Assembly: GCA_026002975.1 (NCBI GenBank)
Contig: BPGJ01000001.1
Location: forward strand, 1-64,000
Direction: 5' to 3'
Length of the DNA: 64,000 bases
DNA from: Acidimicrobiia bacterium
Lineage (GTDB): Bacteria > Actinomycetota > Acidimicrobiia > Spongiisociales > ZC4RG35
In this document: in pieces, positions 8,737-18,398 of the stretch
Numbering within the stretch: position 1 is the stretch's first letter
How the letters are laid out: every line of letters starts with the position of its first letter
Notes under the pieces: model-generated
Told to the model about the DNA's origin: nothing
The model's input: the letters and a program-made list of their open reading frames with translations, nothing else
Databases searched by the model: none
Program-made: the position numbers and the translations under genes

Positions 8737-9806
8737 CTCCCGGCCAGCACCTCGGTGGCGATCTGCGTGTACATCGGCTGGGCGTCTCCCAGATCGAGGA
8801 GTACCTCGCCTTGGAGGAGCTCCTCGGGTGTCATCGCCAGGTTCGGGAAGGTTTCGAAGAGGCTGGGGTCGACCAACTCCATCGCGGCCCTGTTCGGGGT
8901 CTTGTAGAGGATGTTCTCTACGACCCACGAGTGGATGGAGGGCTCGAGGACGTAGTTGATGAAGGCGTGCGCCGCCTCCTTGTTCTCCGACGAGGCCAGA
9001 ATCGCCATGGTGTCGACCCACAGGTCTGTGCCTTCCTGCGGGATCACATACTTGATGTCGGGGTTCTCGGCGATCCCGTAGTTGCACCAACCGTCCCACG
9101 CTTCGACCAGCCAGGCCTCACCCGACACCAGCTTGGAGTAGAAGGTGGTGTCGTCGTAGGCCAGGAGATGCTGTTTCGCATCGATGAGAACTTGCTTGAC
9201 CTGCTCCATTTCGTCCGGGTCGGTGGTGTTGACGCTGAATCCCAACGCCTTCTGGGCGGGAAGCATCAGCCACCTCTCGGTCGCGAGCATGGTGATCTTT
9301 CCGCTCAGCTCGGCTGGCGGGTCGAGTAGGTCCCACCACGAGTCGGGTTCGAAATCGAGGAGGTCGGACCGATAGCAGAGTCCGGTAGTCCCCCACGCGT
9401 ACGGGACCGAGTACTGCATCCCCTCGTCGTAGCCGAGGCTTCCCACCTCGTCGTACAGGTTCTCGGCGTTGGGGATCTGCTCGTGGTCGATCTCGGCCAG
9501 CAGACCCTGCCCGGCCAGAGCCTGTGCGAATTGGCCTGAAACGAACACCACGTCGAACCCTTCGCCTTGGGCGGCTACCAACTTCCCGACGATCTCCTCA
9601 TTCGTGGCGTGGAACGTAAGGGTGGTTTCGACGCCGAACTGCTCACTGAAGTTCGGGACGAGATCGTCGGGCATGTAGCCCTCCCAGTTGGAAATCACGA
9701 GGCTCTGCTCCTCGATGGGCCGCTCAGCGGTGTCGGCCCCGCCGCACCCGGCGAGTATCAAAGCCAGGGTGCACGCCATCAAGACAAGTGATCTCCGGGT
9801 CTTCAT
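8733..9806 (-). CDS. potD: Polyamine-type extracellular solute-binding lipoprotein
   Basis: A 357-residue periplasmic-binding-fold lipoprotein. The ATG at 9806 has GGAGG six bases upstream and is preferred to the one five codons earlier. A short basic N-terminus and hydrophobic core lead to the lipobox LAGC, so the mature protein should be lipid-anchored outside the membrane. The body (LVISNWEGYMPDDL, then SWWDLLDPPAELSGKITM) matches the PotD/PotF type. It is the first gene of the operon; the 127-base region to the divergent glycosyltransferase (9807-9933) should hold both promoters. Other cationic substrates are possible. Confidence 0.88.
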   Translation of the reverse strand: MKTRRSLVLMACTLALILAGCGGADTAERPIEEQSLVISNWEGYMPDDLVPNFSEQFGVETTLTFHATNEEIVGKLVAAQGEGFDVVFVSGQFAQALAGQGLLAEIDHEQIPNAENLYDEVGSLGYDEGMQYSVPYAWGTTGLCYRSDLLDFEPDSWWDLLDPPAELSGKITMLATERWLMLPAQKALGFSVNTTDPDEMEQVKQVLIDAKQHLLAYDDTTFYSKLVSGEAWLVEAWDGWCNYGIAENPDIKYVIPQEGTDLWVDTMAILASSENKEAAHAFINYVLEPSIHSWVVENILYKTPNRAAMELVDPSLFETFPNLAMTPEELLQGEVLLDLGDAQPMYTQIATEVLAGS

Positions 9807-9933
9807 GTTTCCTCCGTCCACCTCGGGGTCGCCGCCTCGGTTTCGCGCCCGGCGGCCACCTTACAGTAGTCGTCGACCCGCCCCCGATTGCCCTTGATGT
9901 AGCCTTCCCGACCGTACGCCGAGAGGAGAGCAC

Positions 9934-11235
9934 ATGCCGGACAGCCTGACGATCGTCTTCTTCCCTGAGGCGGCCTACGGGCCCACCAACAACTGCGTGG
10001 GGATAGGCAAGGTGCTGTTGGACCGGGGACACCGAGTCGTGTTCGCGGCCGAGGCTTCCTACAAGGGCACCTTGGAACCCATCGGCTTCGAGGAACGGCT
10101 GGTCAGGCTGGCCGACCCGCCTGAGGGCGACGAGGACCCGGGCCAGTTCTGGAAGGACTTCATCGCGGCCACCGCTCCGGAGTTCAGGAAACCGACGATC
10201 GAACAGCTCGAGACCTTCATCAAACCCACGTGGCAAGCGCTGCTGGACGGCGCTCGATACGTCGAAGACCAGCTAGTCGGCTTGTTCGAGGATGTGCGGC
10301 CGGATGTGATCGTCGAGGACAACGTGTGTGCCTTCCCGGCCGTGTTGACGTCGGGGGCCCCGTGGGTTCGGATCGTGTCGTGCAACCCCTTGGAATTGAA
10401 GGACCCCGCCCTGCCCCCCACATTCTCGGGTTATCCCCTCGCTGATCGCACCGGCTGGGACGAGTTCCGCGCCGAATACCGGGGAACCCACATCGACATG
10501 TGGGGTGAGTTCAACGAGTGGTGCTTGGAACGGGGCACCGAGCCGCTACCCGAGCTGGAGTTCATCCACGAGTCGCCGTGGCTCAACATGTATCTGTACC
10601 CGGAGATCGTCGACTATCCGCGGTCCCAACCGCTGGGACCGACCTGGCATCGCCTCGACTCGTCGGTTAGGACCACCGACGAACCGTTCGAGGTGCCTGA
10701 CGAGCTCCGGTCGGGCCCCGGCGCGCTCATCTACCTGTCCCTCGGGTCGCTGGGTTCGGCCGACGTAGAACTCATGAGGAGACTGGTAGAGGTTCTGGCC
10801 GACGCCCCACACCGGTTCATCGTCTCGATGGGTCCGAGGCACGACGAATACGAACTAGCAGACAACATGTGGGGTGCGGAGTTCCTCCCCCAGACCTCGA
10901 TCCTGCCCCAGGTGGACCTCATCATCACCCATGGGGGCAACAACACGGTCACCGAGGGCTTCCACTTCGGTAAACCGATGATCGCCCTGCCGTTGTTCTG
11001 GGACCAATACGACAACGCCCAGAGGCTCGACGAGACCGGGTTTGGGGTGCGGCTCCCCACCTACACCTTCGAGCCTCAGGATCTGATGGGCGCGATCGAC
11101 CGACTCCTCGGCGACCAGGCGCTCCGGGCCAAGCTGGCCGACAACGCCACGCATCTCCAGGCCCATCCGGGCACGAAGAAGGCGGCGGACCTGATCGAAC
11201 GGCTGGGCAGGACACGGCAACCGGTGACGAGATGA
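9934..11235 (+). CDS. UDP-glycosyltransferase-like protein (GT1/MGT family)
   Basis: A 433-residue GT-B fold enzyme. The N-terminal acceptor domain starts FFPEAAYGPTNNCVGIGKVL. The C-terminal donor domain has IYLSLGSLGS and the nucleotide-sugar signature HGGNNTVTEGFHFGKPMIAL followed by WDQYDNAQRLDETGFG. Family members move a sugar to small lipophilic or macrolide-like acceptors; the acceptor here is unknown. ATGA overlap with the following cupin gene points to a two-gene operon. Start ATG 9934 with GAGAGGAG nearby. Confidence 0.88.
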   Translation: MPDSLTIVFFPEAAYGPTNNCVGIGKVLLDRGHRVVFAAEASYKGTLEPIGFEERLVRLADPPEGDEDPGQFWKDFIAATAPEFRKPTIEQLETFIKPTWQALLDGARYVEDQLVGLFEDVRPDVIVEDNVCAFPAVLTSGAPWVRIVSCNPLELKDPALPPTFSGYPLADRTGWDEFRAEYRGTHIDMWGEFNEWCLERGTEPLPELEFIHESPWLNMYLYPEIVDYPRSQPLGPTWHRLDSSVRTTDEPFEVPDELRSGPGALIYLSLGSLGSADVELMRRLVEVLADAPHRFIVSMGPRHDEYELADNMWGAEFLPQTSILPQVDLIITHGGNNTVTEGFHFGKPMIALPLFWDQYDNAQRLDETGFGVRLPTYTFEPQDLMGAIDRLLGDQALRAKLADNATHLQAHPGTKKAADLIERLGRTRQPVTR

Positions 11236-11585
11236 GCGCCCAGGTTTTCGTCGTTCCGGGCGACTCCCAGCTTCCCTGGGAGCCGGTTCCTCAGGAGCCG
11301 GAGGATCCACGTCCGGTTGCCGAAGAAGTCGTCTCTTTCAGGTCCGAGGATGGGCGTTTCGCCGTCGGGTTCTGGAGGCGCGACCCCGAGGAGGGGCCCA
11401 TGGATCTCGCCGAGTTCCACGAGGTGATGCTCCTGCTGGAAGGCCGGGTGGAGATCCAAACGGAGGACGGTGAAACCCTCATCGCCGGACCCGGAGACCT
11501 GATCGTCGCGCCCCGAGGAGCTCGGGCCACTTGGCGTGCCCTCACCCCGGTGAGGAAGGTTTGGGCGATCTACCGGGAACCTTGA
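11232..11585 (+). CDS. Small single-domain cupin (DUF861/EutQ-like)
   Basis: A 117-residue protein forming one cupin barrel: EFHEVMLLLEGRVEIQTEDG is motif 1 and GPGDLIVAPRGARATWR is motif 2. The histidine and glutamate of motif 1 are present; motif 2 lacks the usual histidine, so metal binding is uncertain. Coupled by ATGA to the glycosyltransferase. It is too short to be the two-cupin ureidoglycine aminohydrolase, so I do not assign it to the ureide pathway. Confidence 0.75.
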   Translation: MSAQVFVVPGDSQLPWEPVPQEPEDPRPVAEEVVSFRSEDGRFAVGFWRRDPEEGPMDLAEFHEVMLLLEGRVEIQTEDGETLIAGPGDLIVAPRGARATWRALTPVRKVWAIYREP

Positions 11586-11589
11586 GTCT

Positions 11590-11636
11590 TTCTGTGCGGA
11601 TCCTTCCCGGCGTCAGCGGGACAGATCCGCACAGAA
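11590..11636. repeat. Palindromic ~50-bp repeat, copy 4
   Basis: Arms TTCTGTGCGGAT (11590-11601) and ATCCGCACAGAA (11625-11636) with the shared centre. It lies between the convergent cupin and uricase genes; the uricase stop codon is formed just beside its right arm. Confidence 0.92.
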
Positions 11637-11639
11637 GGA

Positions 11640-12453
11640 TCACCTAGATACCGTCAGGTGGATGTCGCCGTAGGGTTCGTCGACCGGGTGGAACACCACC
11701 TTCCGGTCGGGCATGTCGAATCGGGTCAGATCGAACTCCAGGTGGTGGATGTTGGGCAGGCGGAGACGGACCCACCCGATCTCCGGGTGGGCGTCCAGCA
11801 CCGCCTCACGCCATCAGATACCCCTGCTCCTGCACCGACCGGCTGGGACGGGTGGCGAAATCCTCCACCAGGGTGTCCCTCACCGACCACCACAACCCGG
11901 TGTAGTCGGCCGGTTCCGCCAGGTAGCCCCAGACGGCGGTGATCGACGTGGCGAGGAGACGGTCGGCCGCCTCGGGGAGGGTGGTGAACCGATCCCGTGG
12001 GAAGCCGGCGAACGCCGAACCGGTGGTCTTGAGGATCCGCAACCCGGCGATCCCCGACTCGACCTCCCGCTGTCCACCCCCGACCGCAACCCGGGCGGTC
12101 CTTCGGTCGGGACCGGAAGCCACATGCGTGTGCGGGTGACCGCCCACCGCCGACCATGGGCGTGACTCGATCTGCACCTCCACCCGGTCGACCTGGTCGA
12201 GCTCGGCGAAGTGGTCGCACAGCACCTTTCCGAACCGTTCCACTTCGGCGGTGAGGTGATCCTGAGCCAAGGCGTACACCACGTTGCGCATCGTGTCGGT
12301 GGGCACCACCCGGCTGTTGTCCCCCCGGAGGTAGCTGGCGGCGAAATCGCCCTCCATGTGGACCGACACCTCGACGTCGACGATCCCGCCCCCGTCCAAC
12401 ACCTTGAAGACCCGCACCCCGGCCTTTCCGTAACGGTGGTCCCGCAACTCCAT
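11640..12453 (-). pseudogene. Urate oxidase (uricase), interrupted by one frameshift
   Basis: The main frame (12453 to 11806) begins MELRDHRYGKAGVRVFKV and contains the uricase landmarks DNSRVVPTDTMRNVVYALA, HPHTHVASG and TTGSAFAGFPRDRFTTL. It stops early at a TGA near 11808. The adjacent frame continues with the family C-terminus (REAVLDAHPEIGWV, LPNIHHLEFDLTRF, EPYGDIHLTVSR) to a stop at 11640. Removing one base from ATGGCG at 11811-11814 restores about 270 residues. Uricase oxidises urate to 5-hydroxyisourate; the next gene upstream hydrolyses that product. A sequencing error is as likely as real loss. Confidence 0.85.
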
Positions 12454-12454
12454 G

Positions 12455-12778
12455 TCAGCTCCCCCGGTAGGTGGAGTAGCCGAAGGGGCTGAGGAGCAAG
12501 GGGATGTGGTGATGCCGGGCGGCGTCCTCCACCCGGAACGCCACCGTCACCTCCGGGTAGAAGCGGTGCCCGTACGCCGCGGTGTTGAACACCAGCCGGT
12601 ACACGCCGGTCCGCAAGGTGGACTCGCCCAACAGGTCGGCGACCCGCCCGTCGGGGTCGGTGTTGGCGGCGTGTACCCGCCGCCACGCGCCGTCTTCCAT
12701 CCTCTCCAGGGTCACCGCCAGGTTGGGAGCCGGATCACCCGACTCCAGGTCGAGGACGTGGGTGCTGATCGTCGCCAT
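12455..12778 (-). CDS. uraH: 5-hydroxyisourate hydrolase (transthyretin-like)
   Basis: A 107-residue protein, normal for the family. It has the N-terminal STHVLDLESGDPAPNL, the conserved arginine region, and the diagnostic C-terminal YRGS. It hydrolyses 5-hydroxyisourate to OHCU, between uricase and the OHCU decarboxylase domain encoded just upstream. One base separates it from uricase and one from the fusion gene, so it is part of one operon. Intact. Confidence 0.93.
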   Translation of the reverse strand: MATISTHVLDLESGDPAPNLAVTLERMEDGAWRRVHAANTDPDGRVADLLGESTLRTGVYRLVFNTAAYGHRFYPEVTVAFRVEDAARHHHIPLLLSPFGYSTYRGS

Positions 12779-12779
12779 G

Positions 12780-14244
12780 TCATCCCTCCAGCATCCGTCT
12801 GATCCGCAGCTCGGTGATCTTCCGCTGTTCGGCGGCGGCCCGGGCCCGTTCCGCCGACGGGTCGTCGCCTCGGAGACGCTCCTTCAGGTCGGCCAGGATC
12901 CACGCCGCGTCCCGGCCGGAGGCGAACACGATGTAGGGGATCCCGAATCGCTCCCGATAGAGGCGTTGACCTTCGGCCAGCCTCCGCCGGGTCTCCTCGT
13001 CGGCTTCGGCCACCCCCGCCTGTTCCCTCTCCGACATGGCCTCCCCCTCGGCGGTCTGTCTGCCCCGCCGCTCGCCGATGGCCGGGTGGGCCCGGAACGC
13101 CTCCTCCCAGTCGGCGGGAGACATCGCCTCGAACGCCGCCTCGACGGCGTCCCACAGGCGCTCGACGGTCCCGAAGGGGCGGGCCTGCACCATCGAACGG
13201 ACCCAGGCCTCGGAGGCGCAAGCGGCCCTCAGTCGGGTCTCGGCGTCCTCGGGGCACAGCGCATCCAGATAGGCCACCTGGGAAGCGACGACCACGTCAG
13301 GGTCGGGTTCGCCGAACACACGGAGGCGGGCCACCCCGCCGTCGGGTCGGATGTTCAACCTGAGGTGGGTGACGGGGGCGGGCTGTGCCCCCACCGGGAT
13401 CAGGTTGACCCGGTCGGGTTGGGTCGGCACCCAGCCGGTGATGGGGAACCAGCCGTCCGGCCGGTCTTCGACGGTGGCGTCGATCGACACCCATCCGGGG
13501 GCGTTCCCCCGGAACCAGGAGGTGTCGACCATCACCCGGTCGATCCGCCCCGGGACACCGAGACGAACCACCACCCAGTCGTGGCCGTCACCCCGACGGC
13601 GCCGGGTCTCCCATCCGTCGGACATACCCTCGGCCGGGCCGGGCAGCAACAGGTTGTCGGCCCTCCCGAAGAAGTCGTCGCTGACCTCCACCACCTCCCC
13701 GCCGACCAGCATCGACGCCAGGTCGACCGCCGTGCCTTCGGGTTTCAACACCCGCAGATCGGGAACCGGTCGGCCCCACACCCGCAGCCGGGCGACCCCG
13801 CCGTCGGGGTGGATCCTGAGCCTTAGGAAGGTGACCCGCCCGGTGTCGTCCACCTCGACCTGGTTGACCGTGTCGGCAGCCAGGTCGTGCCGATCCACCA
13901 GGGTGTGCCACCGGGCGGCCAGGAGCGACCCCAGCTGGGTGGACGGGTCGGCTCCCAGCCCGTCGAGCCCGAAGGCTGGGGCGTGGTTCCCCTTGAACCA
14001 GGTGGTGTCGACCTCCACCCGCCGTACCACACCGGGGATCCCGAGCCGGAGGATGGCGAAGTCGTGACCCGGGTCGCGTCGGCGTCGGGTCTCCCAGCCG
14101 TCCATCCACTTTCCCCGGTCGGTGTACTCACCCTCCCGCCATTCGGGCGGGGGCCGCCTCCAGGAGGCGGGAGGCAGGGCCGAAGAACTCGTCGTTGGCG
14201 TACACCACCATCCCGCCGACCCTGCGGGAGGCCATCTCGATCAC
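12780..14244 (-). pseudogene. Allantoicase fused to OHCU decarboxylase, interrupted by one frameshift
   Basis: The start is the GTG at 14244 (GTGA overlap with the allantoinase stop) or the ATG at 14235. The first frame encodes the allantoicase N-terminus (ASRRVGGMVVYANDEFFG) and ends at a TGA near 14130; the next frame resumes WREGEYTDRGKWMDGWETRR. One extra A in CGAATGG (about 14143) explains the break. Two allantoicase repeats follow (both with DGWETRRRR and VDTTWF/VDTSWFRGN), then, from about residue 320, a complete OHCU decarboxylase domain with the FRAHPAIGER active-site motif. The fusion joins a late and an early step of urate breakdown in one chain. Confidence 0.85.
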
Positions 14245-15571
14245 AGCGCCCTCCCCAACACGGGTCCGTCGGGGGTGGCCTCGACACCCCGCAGGAAGAC
14301 GGCGATCACACGGCCGGTGAGCACCCGGCCAGCATACGGAGACAGCGGGTGGCGGTGCCGAAGGGCCACCGGGTCGACCCGGAACTCGGCATCCGGGTCC
14401 CACACCACCAGGTCGGCGTCGTAGCCGGGGGCGATCCGCCCCTTGCCGGCCAGCCCCGCCAACCGGGCGGGGGCGTCGGAGAGGACCCTGGCCAGCTCGA
14501 CGGTGGTCCATCCCCGGGGCCGGGCGCCGGTCCAGGTTGCCGCCAGGCGGAACTGCACAGACGAGATGCCACCCCAAGCCCGGGCGAAGTCGCCGTCGTC
14601 GATCGCCTTCAGCTCGGGTGGGGAGGGCGAATGGTCGGATACGACCATGTCGATCGACCCCTCCTCCAGGGCTTCCCACAGAGCCCGGCGGTGTTCGGCC
14701 TCCCTGATCGGCGGGGCGCATTTGAACAGGGTGGCACCGTCGGGGATCTCCTCGGCGGCGAAGGTCAGATAGTGGGGGCAGGTCTCGGCGGTGATCGACA
14801 CCCCCCGGCGGCGGGCCCGGCCGACGATCCCGGCAGCCGAGCCCGAAGCCAGATGGAGGACGTGCACCCGGGCGCCCGTCTCTTCGGCCAGCCGCGCCAC
14901 CAGAGCCACCGCCTCGTCTTCGGCTTCGGCGGGTCGGACGCGAGATACGAGGTGTAGCGGCGCCGTTCCTCAGGCGGGGACTGGGCGAAGCGTTGCTGGG
15001 CGGCCGCCATCGGCCCGGGGAGCTCGGCATGGACCAGCACCGGCAGCCCGACTGCGGAGGCCGACTCGAGCGCCTCCCGCAGCTCGGTCTCGTCCAGGGG
15101 TGGGAACTCGGGGACCCCCGAGTCGACGAGGAACACCTTGAAACCCCGCACCCCGGCCCGGGCGAGGGCTTCGACGTGGCGGATCGAACCGGGCACGATC
15201 CCTCCCCAGAACGCCACGTCGGTCCGCACGACCCCCGACGCTTCCCGGCGTTTCGCCTCCAGGGCGGCCGGCTCGCAGGTGGGGGGAACCGAGTTGAGCG
15301 GCATGTCCACCACGGTGGTGGTCCCGCCGGCCAACGCCGCCGCGGTGCCGGTCTCGAAGCCCTCCCAGTGGGTGCGTCCCGGCTGGTTGAAGTGGACGTG
15401 GGAGTCGACCAGCCCCGGGGATACCACCAGCCGTCCTAAGTCGACCACCTCCCCCGTCCGGGTGGATCCGTGACGGGCCACCTCGACGATCCTGCCGCCG
15501 TCCACCACCACATCGGCGGGTTCCTCACCGTCGGGGGTTACCACCCGACGACTCCGCACCACCGAGCTCAT
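14241..15571 (-). pseudogene. allB: Allantoinase, interrupted by one frameshift
   Basis: The ATG at 15571 overlaps the stop of the preceding gene (ATGA). The first frame shows the metal site VSPGLVDSHVHFNQPGRTHW, GFKVFLVDSG and LVHAELPGP. Near 14938 the frame is lost; the adjacent frame continues ALVARLAEETGARVHVLHLA, AETCPHYLTFAAE, CAPPIRE, VVSDHSPSPPE and WGGISSVQFRL to the stop at 14241. One missing base in GCGTCCGACC restores about 443 residues, normal for allantoinase. It opens the allantoin ring to allantoate, the substrate of the next gene. Confidence 0.87.
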
Positions 15572-16074
15572 CTGACCCGCCGGAGCAGGTCCGCCACCCG
15601 GCCCAACACCCGGCCGAGCAGTTCCACGGTTCGGGCAGGGTCGTCGGGCACCTCCAGGTTGGGGTCGGCGTCGGTGAGCTGCAGCACCTCGGCCCGCCGC
15701 ATCGAAGCGGCCACCTCCACCCGCCAGTCGGGATCCGAGGGGGATCCCACCACCAGGGAGGGGGCGTCGAGACGCCGGAGTGGGTCGGCCACCTCGGGGT
15801 CGGAGAGGAGGGGGGTGAACCACACCCCGGGCAGGGAACGCTCGGCGGCCACCCCCGCCGCCCGAGAAGAGCCGGACTTGGTGACCACCACCACCCGTCC
15901 GGCCAGCCGATCGACGATCCGGCGGAGGGCCCCGGCCGGGTCGGCGGCGCCGTCCTCGCAGGTGACGACCGACCATCCCTGCCCCCTGCCGACCAGAGCG
16001 GTGTACCAGAACAGAGGCGCCGTGGCCGGGTAGTCGGGGGCGGGAAGCAGCACCAGGTGACCGCGGTAGTCCAT
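15568..16074 (-). CDS. Small alpha/beta-hydrolase-like protein at the head of the ureide operon
   Basis: A 168-residue protein of alternating alpha/beta character: LVLLPAPDYPATAPLFWYTA at the N-terminus, VVVVTKSGSSRAAGVA in the position of a nucleophile elbow (TKSGS), and PSLVVGSPSDPDW late. The pattern resembles a minimal serine hydrolase, but I cannot name the family. ATGA overlap with allantoinase and first position in the operon suggest a linked role. Start ATG 16074. Confidence 0.6.
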   Translation of the reverse strand: MDYRGHLVLLPAPDYPATAPLFWYTALVGRGQGWSVVTCEDGAADPAGALRRIVDRLAGRVVVVTKSGSSRAAGVAAERSLPGVWFTPLLSDPEVADPLRRLDAPSLVVGSPSDPDWRVEVAASMRRAEVLQLTDADPNLEVPDDPARTVELLGRVLGRVADLLRRVR

Positions 16075-16110
16075 CGCCGTTCAACGGTACTTCCCGGAGG
16101 GCCGGTTAGC

Positions 16111-17571
16111 TTGACCCGGGTGGAAACCGACCGGAAGCCGGCGGCGGTCCTGGCGGTGGCGGTGGTCGTCTGGGTGGGGATCTACGGGACGCTCACCTAC
16201 CTGCGTCACCGCTATTTCGGGACGTTCGGTTTCGACCTGGGCATCTACGACCAGGGGATCTGGCTGCTCTCCCAGGGCTCCCACGACGTGATCACCGTGA
16301 GGGGGCTCCCCCTGCTGGGCCATCATCTCAACCTGGCGTTGGTGGGCTACGTGCCCTTCTACTGGCTGGGCGCCGGACCGCAGTTCCTCAACCTCACCCA
16401 GGCGGTGTCGCTGGGTCTGGGTGCGGTCCCGGTGTTCCTCCTGGCCCGGGACAGACTGGGTGACGCCTGGGCGGCGGTGGGGTTGGCGGTCGCCTACCTG
16501 GCGCATCCCACCACCGGTTTCCTCCAGGTCGAGACCTTCCATCCCGACACGATGGCGATCCTGCCGCTGCTGGTCGCCTGGTGGGCGGCCCACCGGAAAC
16601 GCTGGGGGTGGTTCTTCGTCGCCGCCGGCCTGGCGGTGGCCTGGAAGGAGGACCTGGCGTTGGCGGTGGCGGTGCTGGGGGTGGTGGTCGCGTTGCGGGG
16701 CGAACGGAGGCTGGGCTGGGGGGTGGCTGCGCTTGCGACCGGTTGGTTCGTCGCCGCCACCGGGGTGGTCATCCCCCTCCTCAACGGGCGGGGGGTCTTC
16801 TACGGCCAGTTCTTCGGAGACCTGGGAGACGACCCGCTGCAGGTGGGTTTGACCCTGCTCAGCGACCCGACGGCGCTGCTGTCGAGGCTGACCGCCCGCG
16901 ACACCCTCACCTACCTGTGGTCGATCTCGGCGCCGTACGGCTTCACGTTCCTCGCCGGCCCGGCGGGCACTGCGGTCGCCCTGCCCCAACTGGTGGTGAA
17001 CCTGATCTCCGAGTTCCCGTACACCCGCGACTACCGGGTCCACTACTCGGCGGTGGTGTTGGCGGGAGCCACTCTGGGAATGGTGGAGGGGGTCGGCTGG
17101 CTGGCCCGCCGGCTGGGTGACCGTCGCCTGTTGGCGCTGGCGGTCCTGTACACCGCGGTGGCGACCACCGTCCAGTGGGGGCCGTTGACGCTGGCTCCCC
17201 AACACAGGGTGTGGCCCGGTCGGTTGCCGTGGTCCGACGCCCTCGCCGAGGCGGTGGCGTCGATCCCGCCCGACGGCGCGGTGTCGGCCACCTACCTGGC
17301 GGTTCCCCATCTCACCCATCGGCGTCTGATCTACGAGTTCCCCAACCCGTGGAAGGTGGTGAACTGGGGGTTCCGGGACGAACTACCCCCCGACCCGACT
17401 CCGGTCCGGTGGCTGGTGGTGATCCCCGAGCTCCACGGTTCGGAGGACCGGTCGTTGTACGAGGAGTTGAGGAACGCTCGGGGGGCCGAGGTGGTGTTCG
17501 AACGGGACGGGGTGGTGGTCGTTCACTTGGGCGAGCCGGTGTCCCGTCAGGATCTGGGTTCGATCAGCTGA
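16111..17571 (+). CDS. DUF2079-type multi-pass membrane protein
   Basis: About 486 residues. I place the start at the TTG at 16111, ten bases after GGAGG; the frame upstream overlaps the divergent gene and has no ribosome-binding site. Near the N-terminus is HRYFGTFGFDLGIYDQGIW, the hallmark of DUF2079 predicted membrane proteins (GT-C-like), and a later VETFHPDTMAILPLL fits the same family. About ten membrane spans are followed by a soluble tail. Function unknown. Its 3' end overlaps the convergent gene by 25 bases. Confidence 0.75.
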   Translation: MTRVETDRKPAAVLAVAVVVWVGIYGTLTYLRHRYFGTFGFDLGIYDQGIWLLSQGSHDVITVRGLPLLGHHLNLALVGYVPFYWLGAGPQFLNLTQAVSLGLGAVPVFLLARDRLGDAWAAVGLAVAYLAHPTTGFLQVETFHPDTMAILPLLVAWWAAHRKRWGWFFVAAGLAVAWKEDLALAVAVLGVVVALRGERRLGWGVAALATGWFVAATGVVIPLLNGRGVFYGQFFGDLGDDPLQVGLTLLSDPTALLSRLTARDTLTYLWSISAPYGFTFLAGPAGTAVALPQLVVNLISEFPYTRDYRVHYSAVVLAGATLGMVEGVGWLARRLGDRRLLALAVLYTAVATTVQWGPLTLAPQHRVWPGRLPWSDALAEAVASIPPDGAVSATYLAVPHLTHRRLIYEFPNPWKVVNWGFRDELPPDPTPVRWLVVIPELHGSEDRSLYEELRNARGAEVVFERDGVVVVHLGEPVSRQDLGSIS

Positions 17572-18341
17572 GCTTGGTTGATCCTCCCCAGCGGTCCCCG
17601 CTGGTCGAACACCTGGGTGTCGGCCAGCCCGATGCCCGACGGATGCTGATGGGCGATCGACCGCATCCCGATCCACTCGCCCTCGGGAAGCCGAGACGCA
17701 TACAGGGTGATGTCGGGGTTGACGTAGATCCACCGTCGGGGGTGGAGGTTCTGGGAGTTGCCGTTGGACATGTCGGCCAGGGTGGCCAGCCTCACGAAGG
17801 GGCTGGGTTCCTCCCCCGCCACCACCTGTACTTTCAGCCGGAACCACGACTCCCCCATCCCGGGTCGGAAGAAGGACCCGTCGACGGTGCGGATCTCCAC
17901 CGCGTGGGTGTGGAACCGTGGGAGGCGGCTCCTCCCGAACGCGTCTTCGATCGACATCGGCTCGGCTCGGTCCAGAGGCGGCATGACCTCGCCGGTTTCG
18001 TCGGGCAGCTCCAGGTCGAAGGTCCCCACCCGGATCTTCAACGCGGAGGCCCGCCCCACCTCCACGTCGCCCGCGCACAGATACGTGTCGACCACCTGGA
18101 TCCTGAGCCCGTCACGCCGAACCTCGGTGCGAACCGTGAGCGGAGTGAGGGGGACCGGGCGGAACAGGTCGATGGTGAACCGCACCGTCTGCATCTCCAC
18201 CGCGGTGGGTACCGCTTCGACCGCCCTGGCCAGCAGTCCCGACGGTGGGCTGCCGTGTTGGGCCTCGTCGGACCAGCCACCCCTGGTCAGCTCGGTGGGT
18301 ACGAAGACGTTGCCTCGCTCTTCGAACAGGTATCCGGACAC
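17547..18341 (-). CDS. Acyl-CoA thioesterase-family (double hotdog-like) protein
   Basis: About 264 residues from a GTG at 18341 (VSGYLFEERG). RGGWSDEAQHGSPPSGLLAR and the later ADMSNGNSQNL match the acyl-CoA thioesterase superfamily proteins common in actinobacteria, built of two hotdog folds. A paralogue of similar length and motifs is at 45986. Substrate unknown. Upstream open frame to 19415 is antisense to the next gene and is rejected. Confidence 0.7.
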   Translation of the reverse strand: MSGYLFEERGNVFVPTELTRGGWSDEAQHGSPPSGLLARAVEAVPTAVEMQTVRFTIDLFRPVPLTPLTVRTEVRRDGLRIQVVDTYLCAGDVEVGRASALKIRVGTFDLELPDETGEVMPPLDRAEPMSIEDAFGRSRLPRFHTHAVEIRTVDGSFFRPGMGESWFRLKVQVVAGEEPSPFVRLATLADMSNGNSQNLHPRRWIYVNPDITLYASRLPEGEWIGMRSIAHQHPSGIGLADTQVFDQRGPLGRINQAQLIEPRS

Positions 18342-18398
18342 GGCGGGGAGAGTAGACCGAAGGGGATTACCCGGGGTCCGGGTTGCGTTGCCGAGTGC

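Noticed and set aside
11806-14130. The UGA stops in uricase and allantoicase as further selenocysteine codons
   Set aside because: In both, the family sequence continues in a different frame after the UGA, so these are frameshifts. Only the peroxiredoxin UGA keeps frame and falls on a catalytic Cys.
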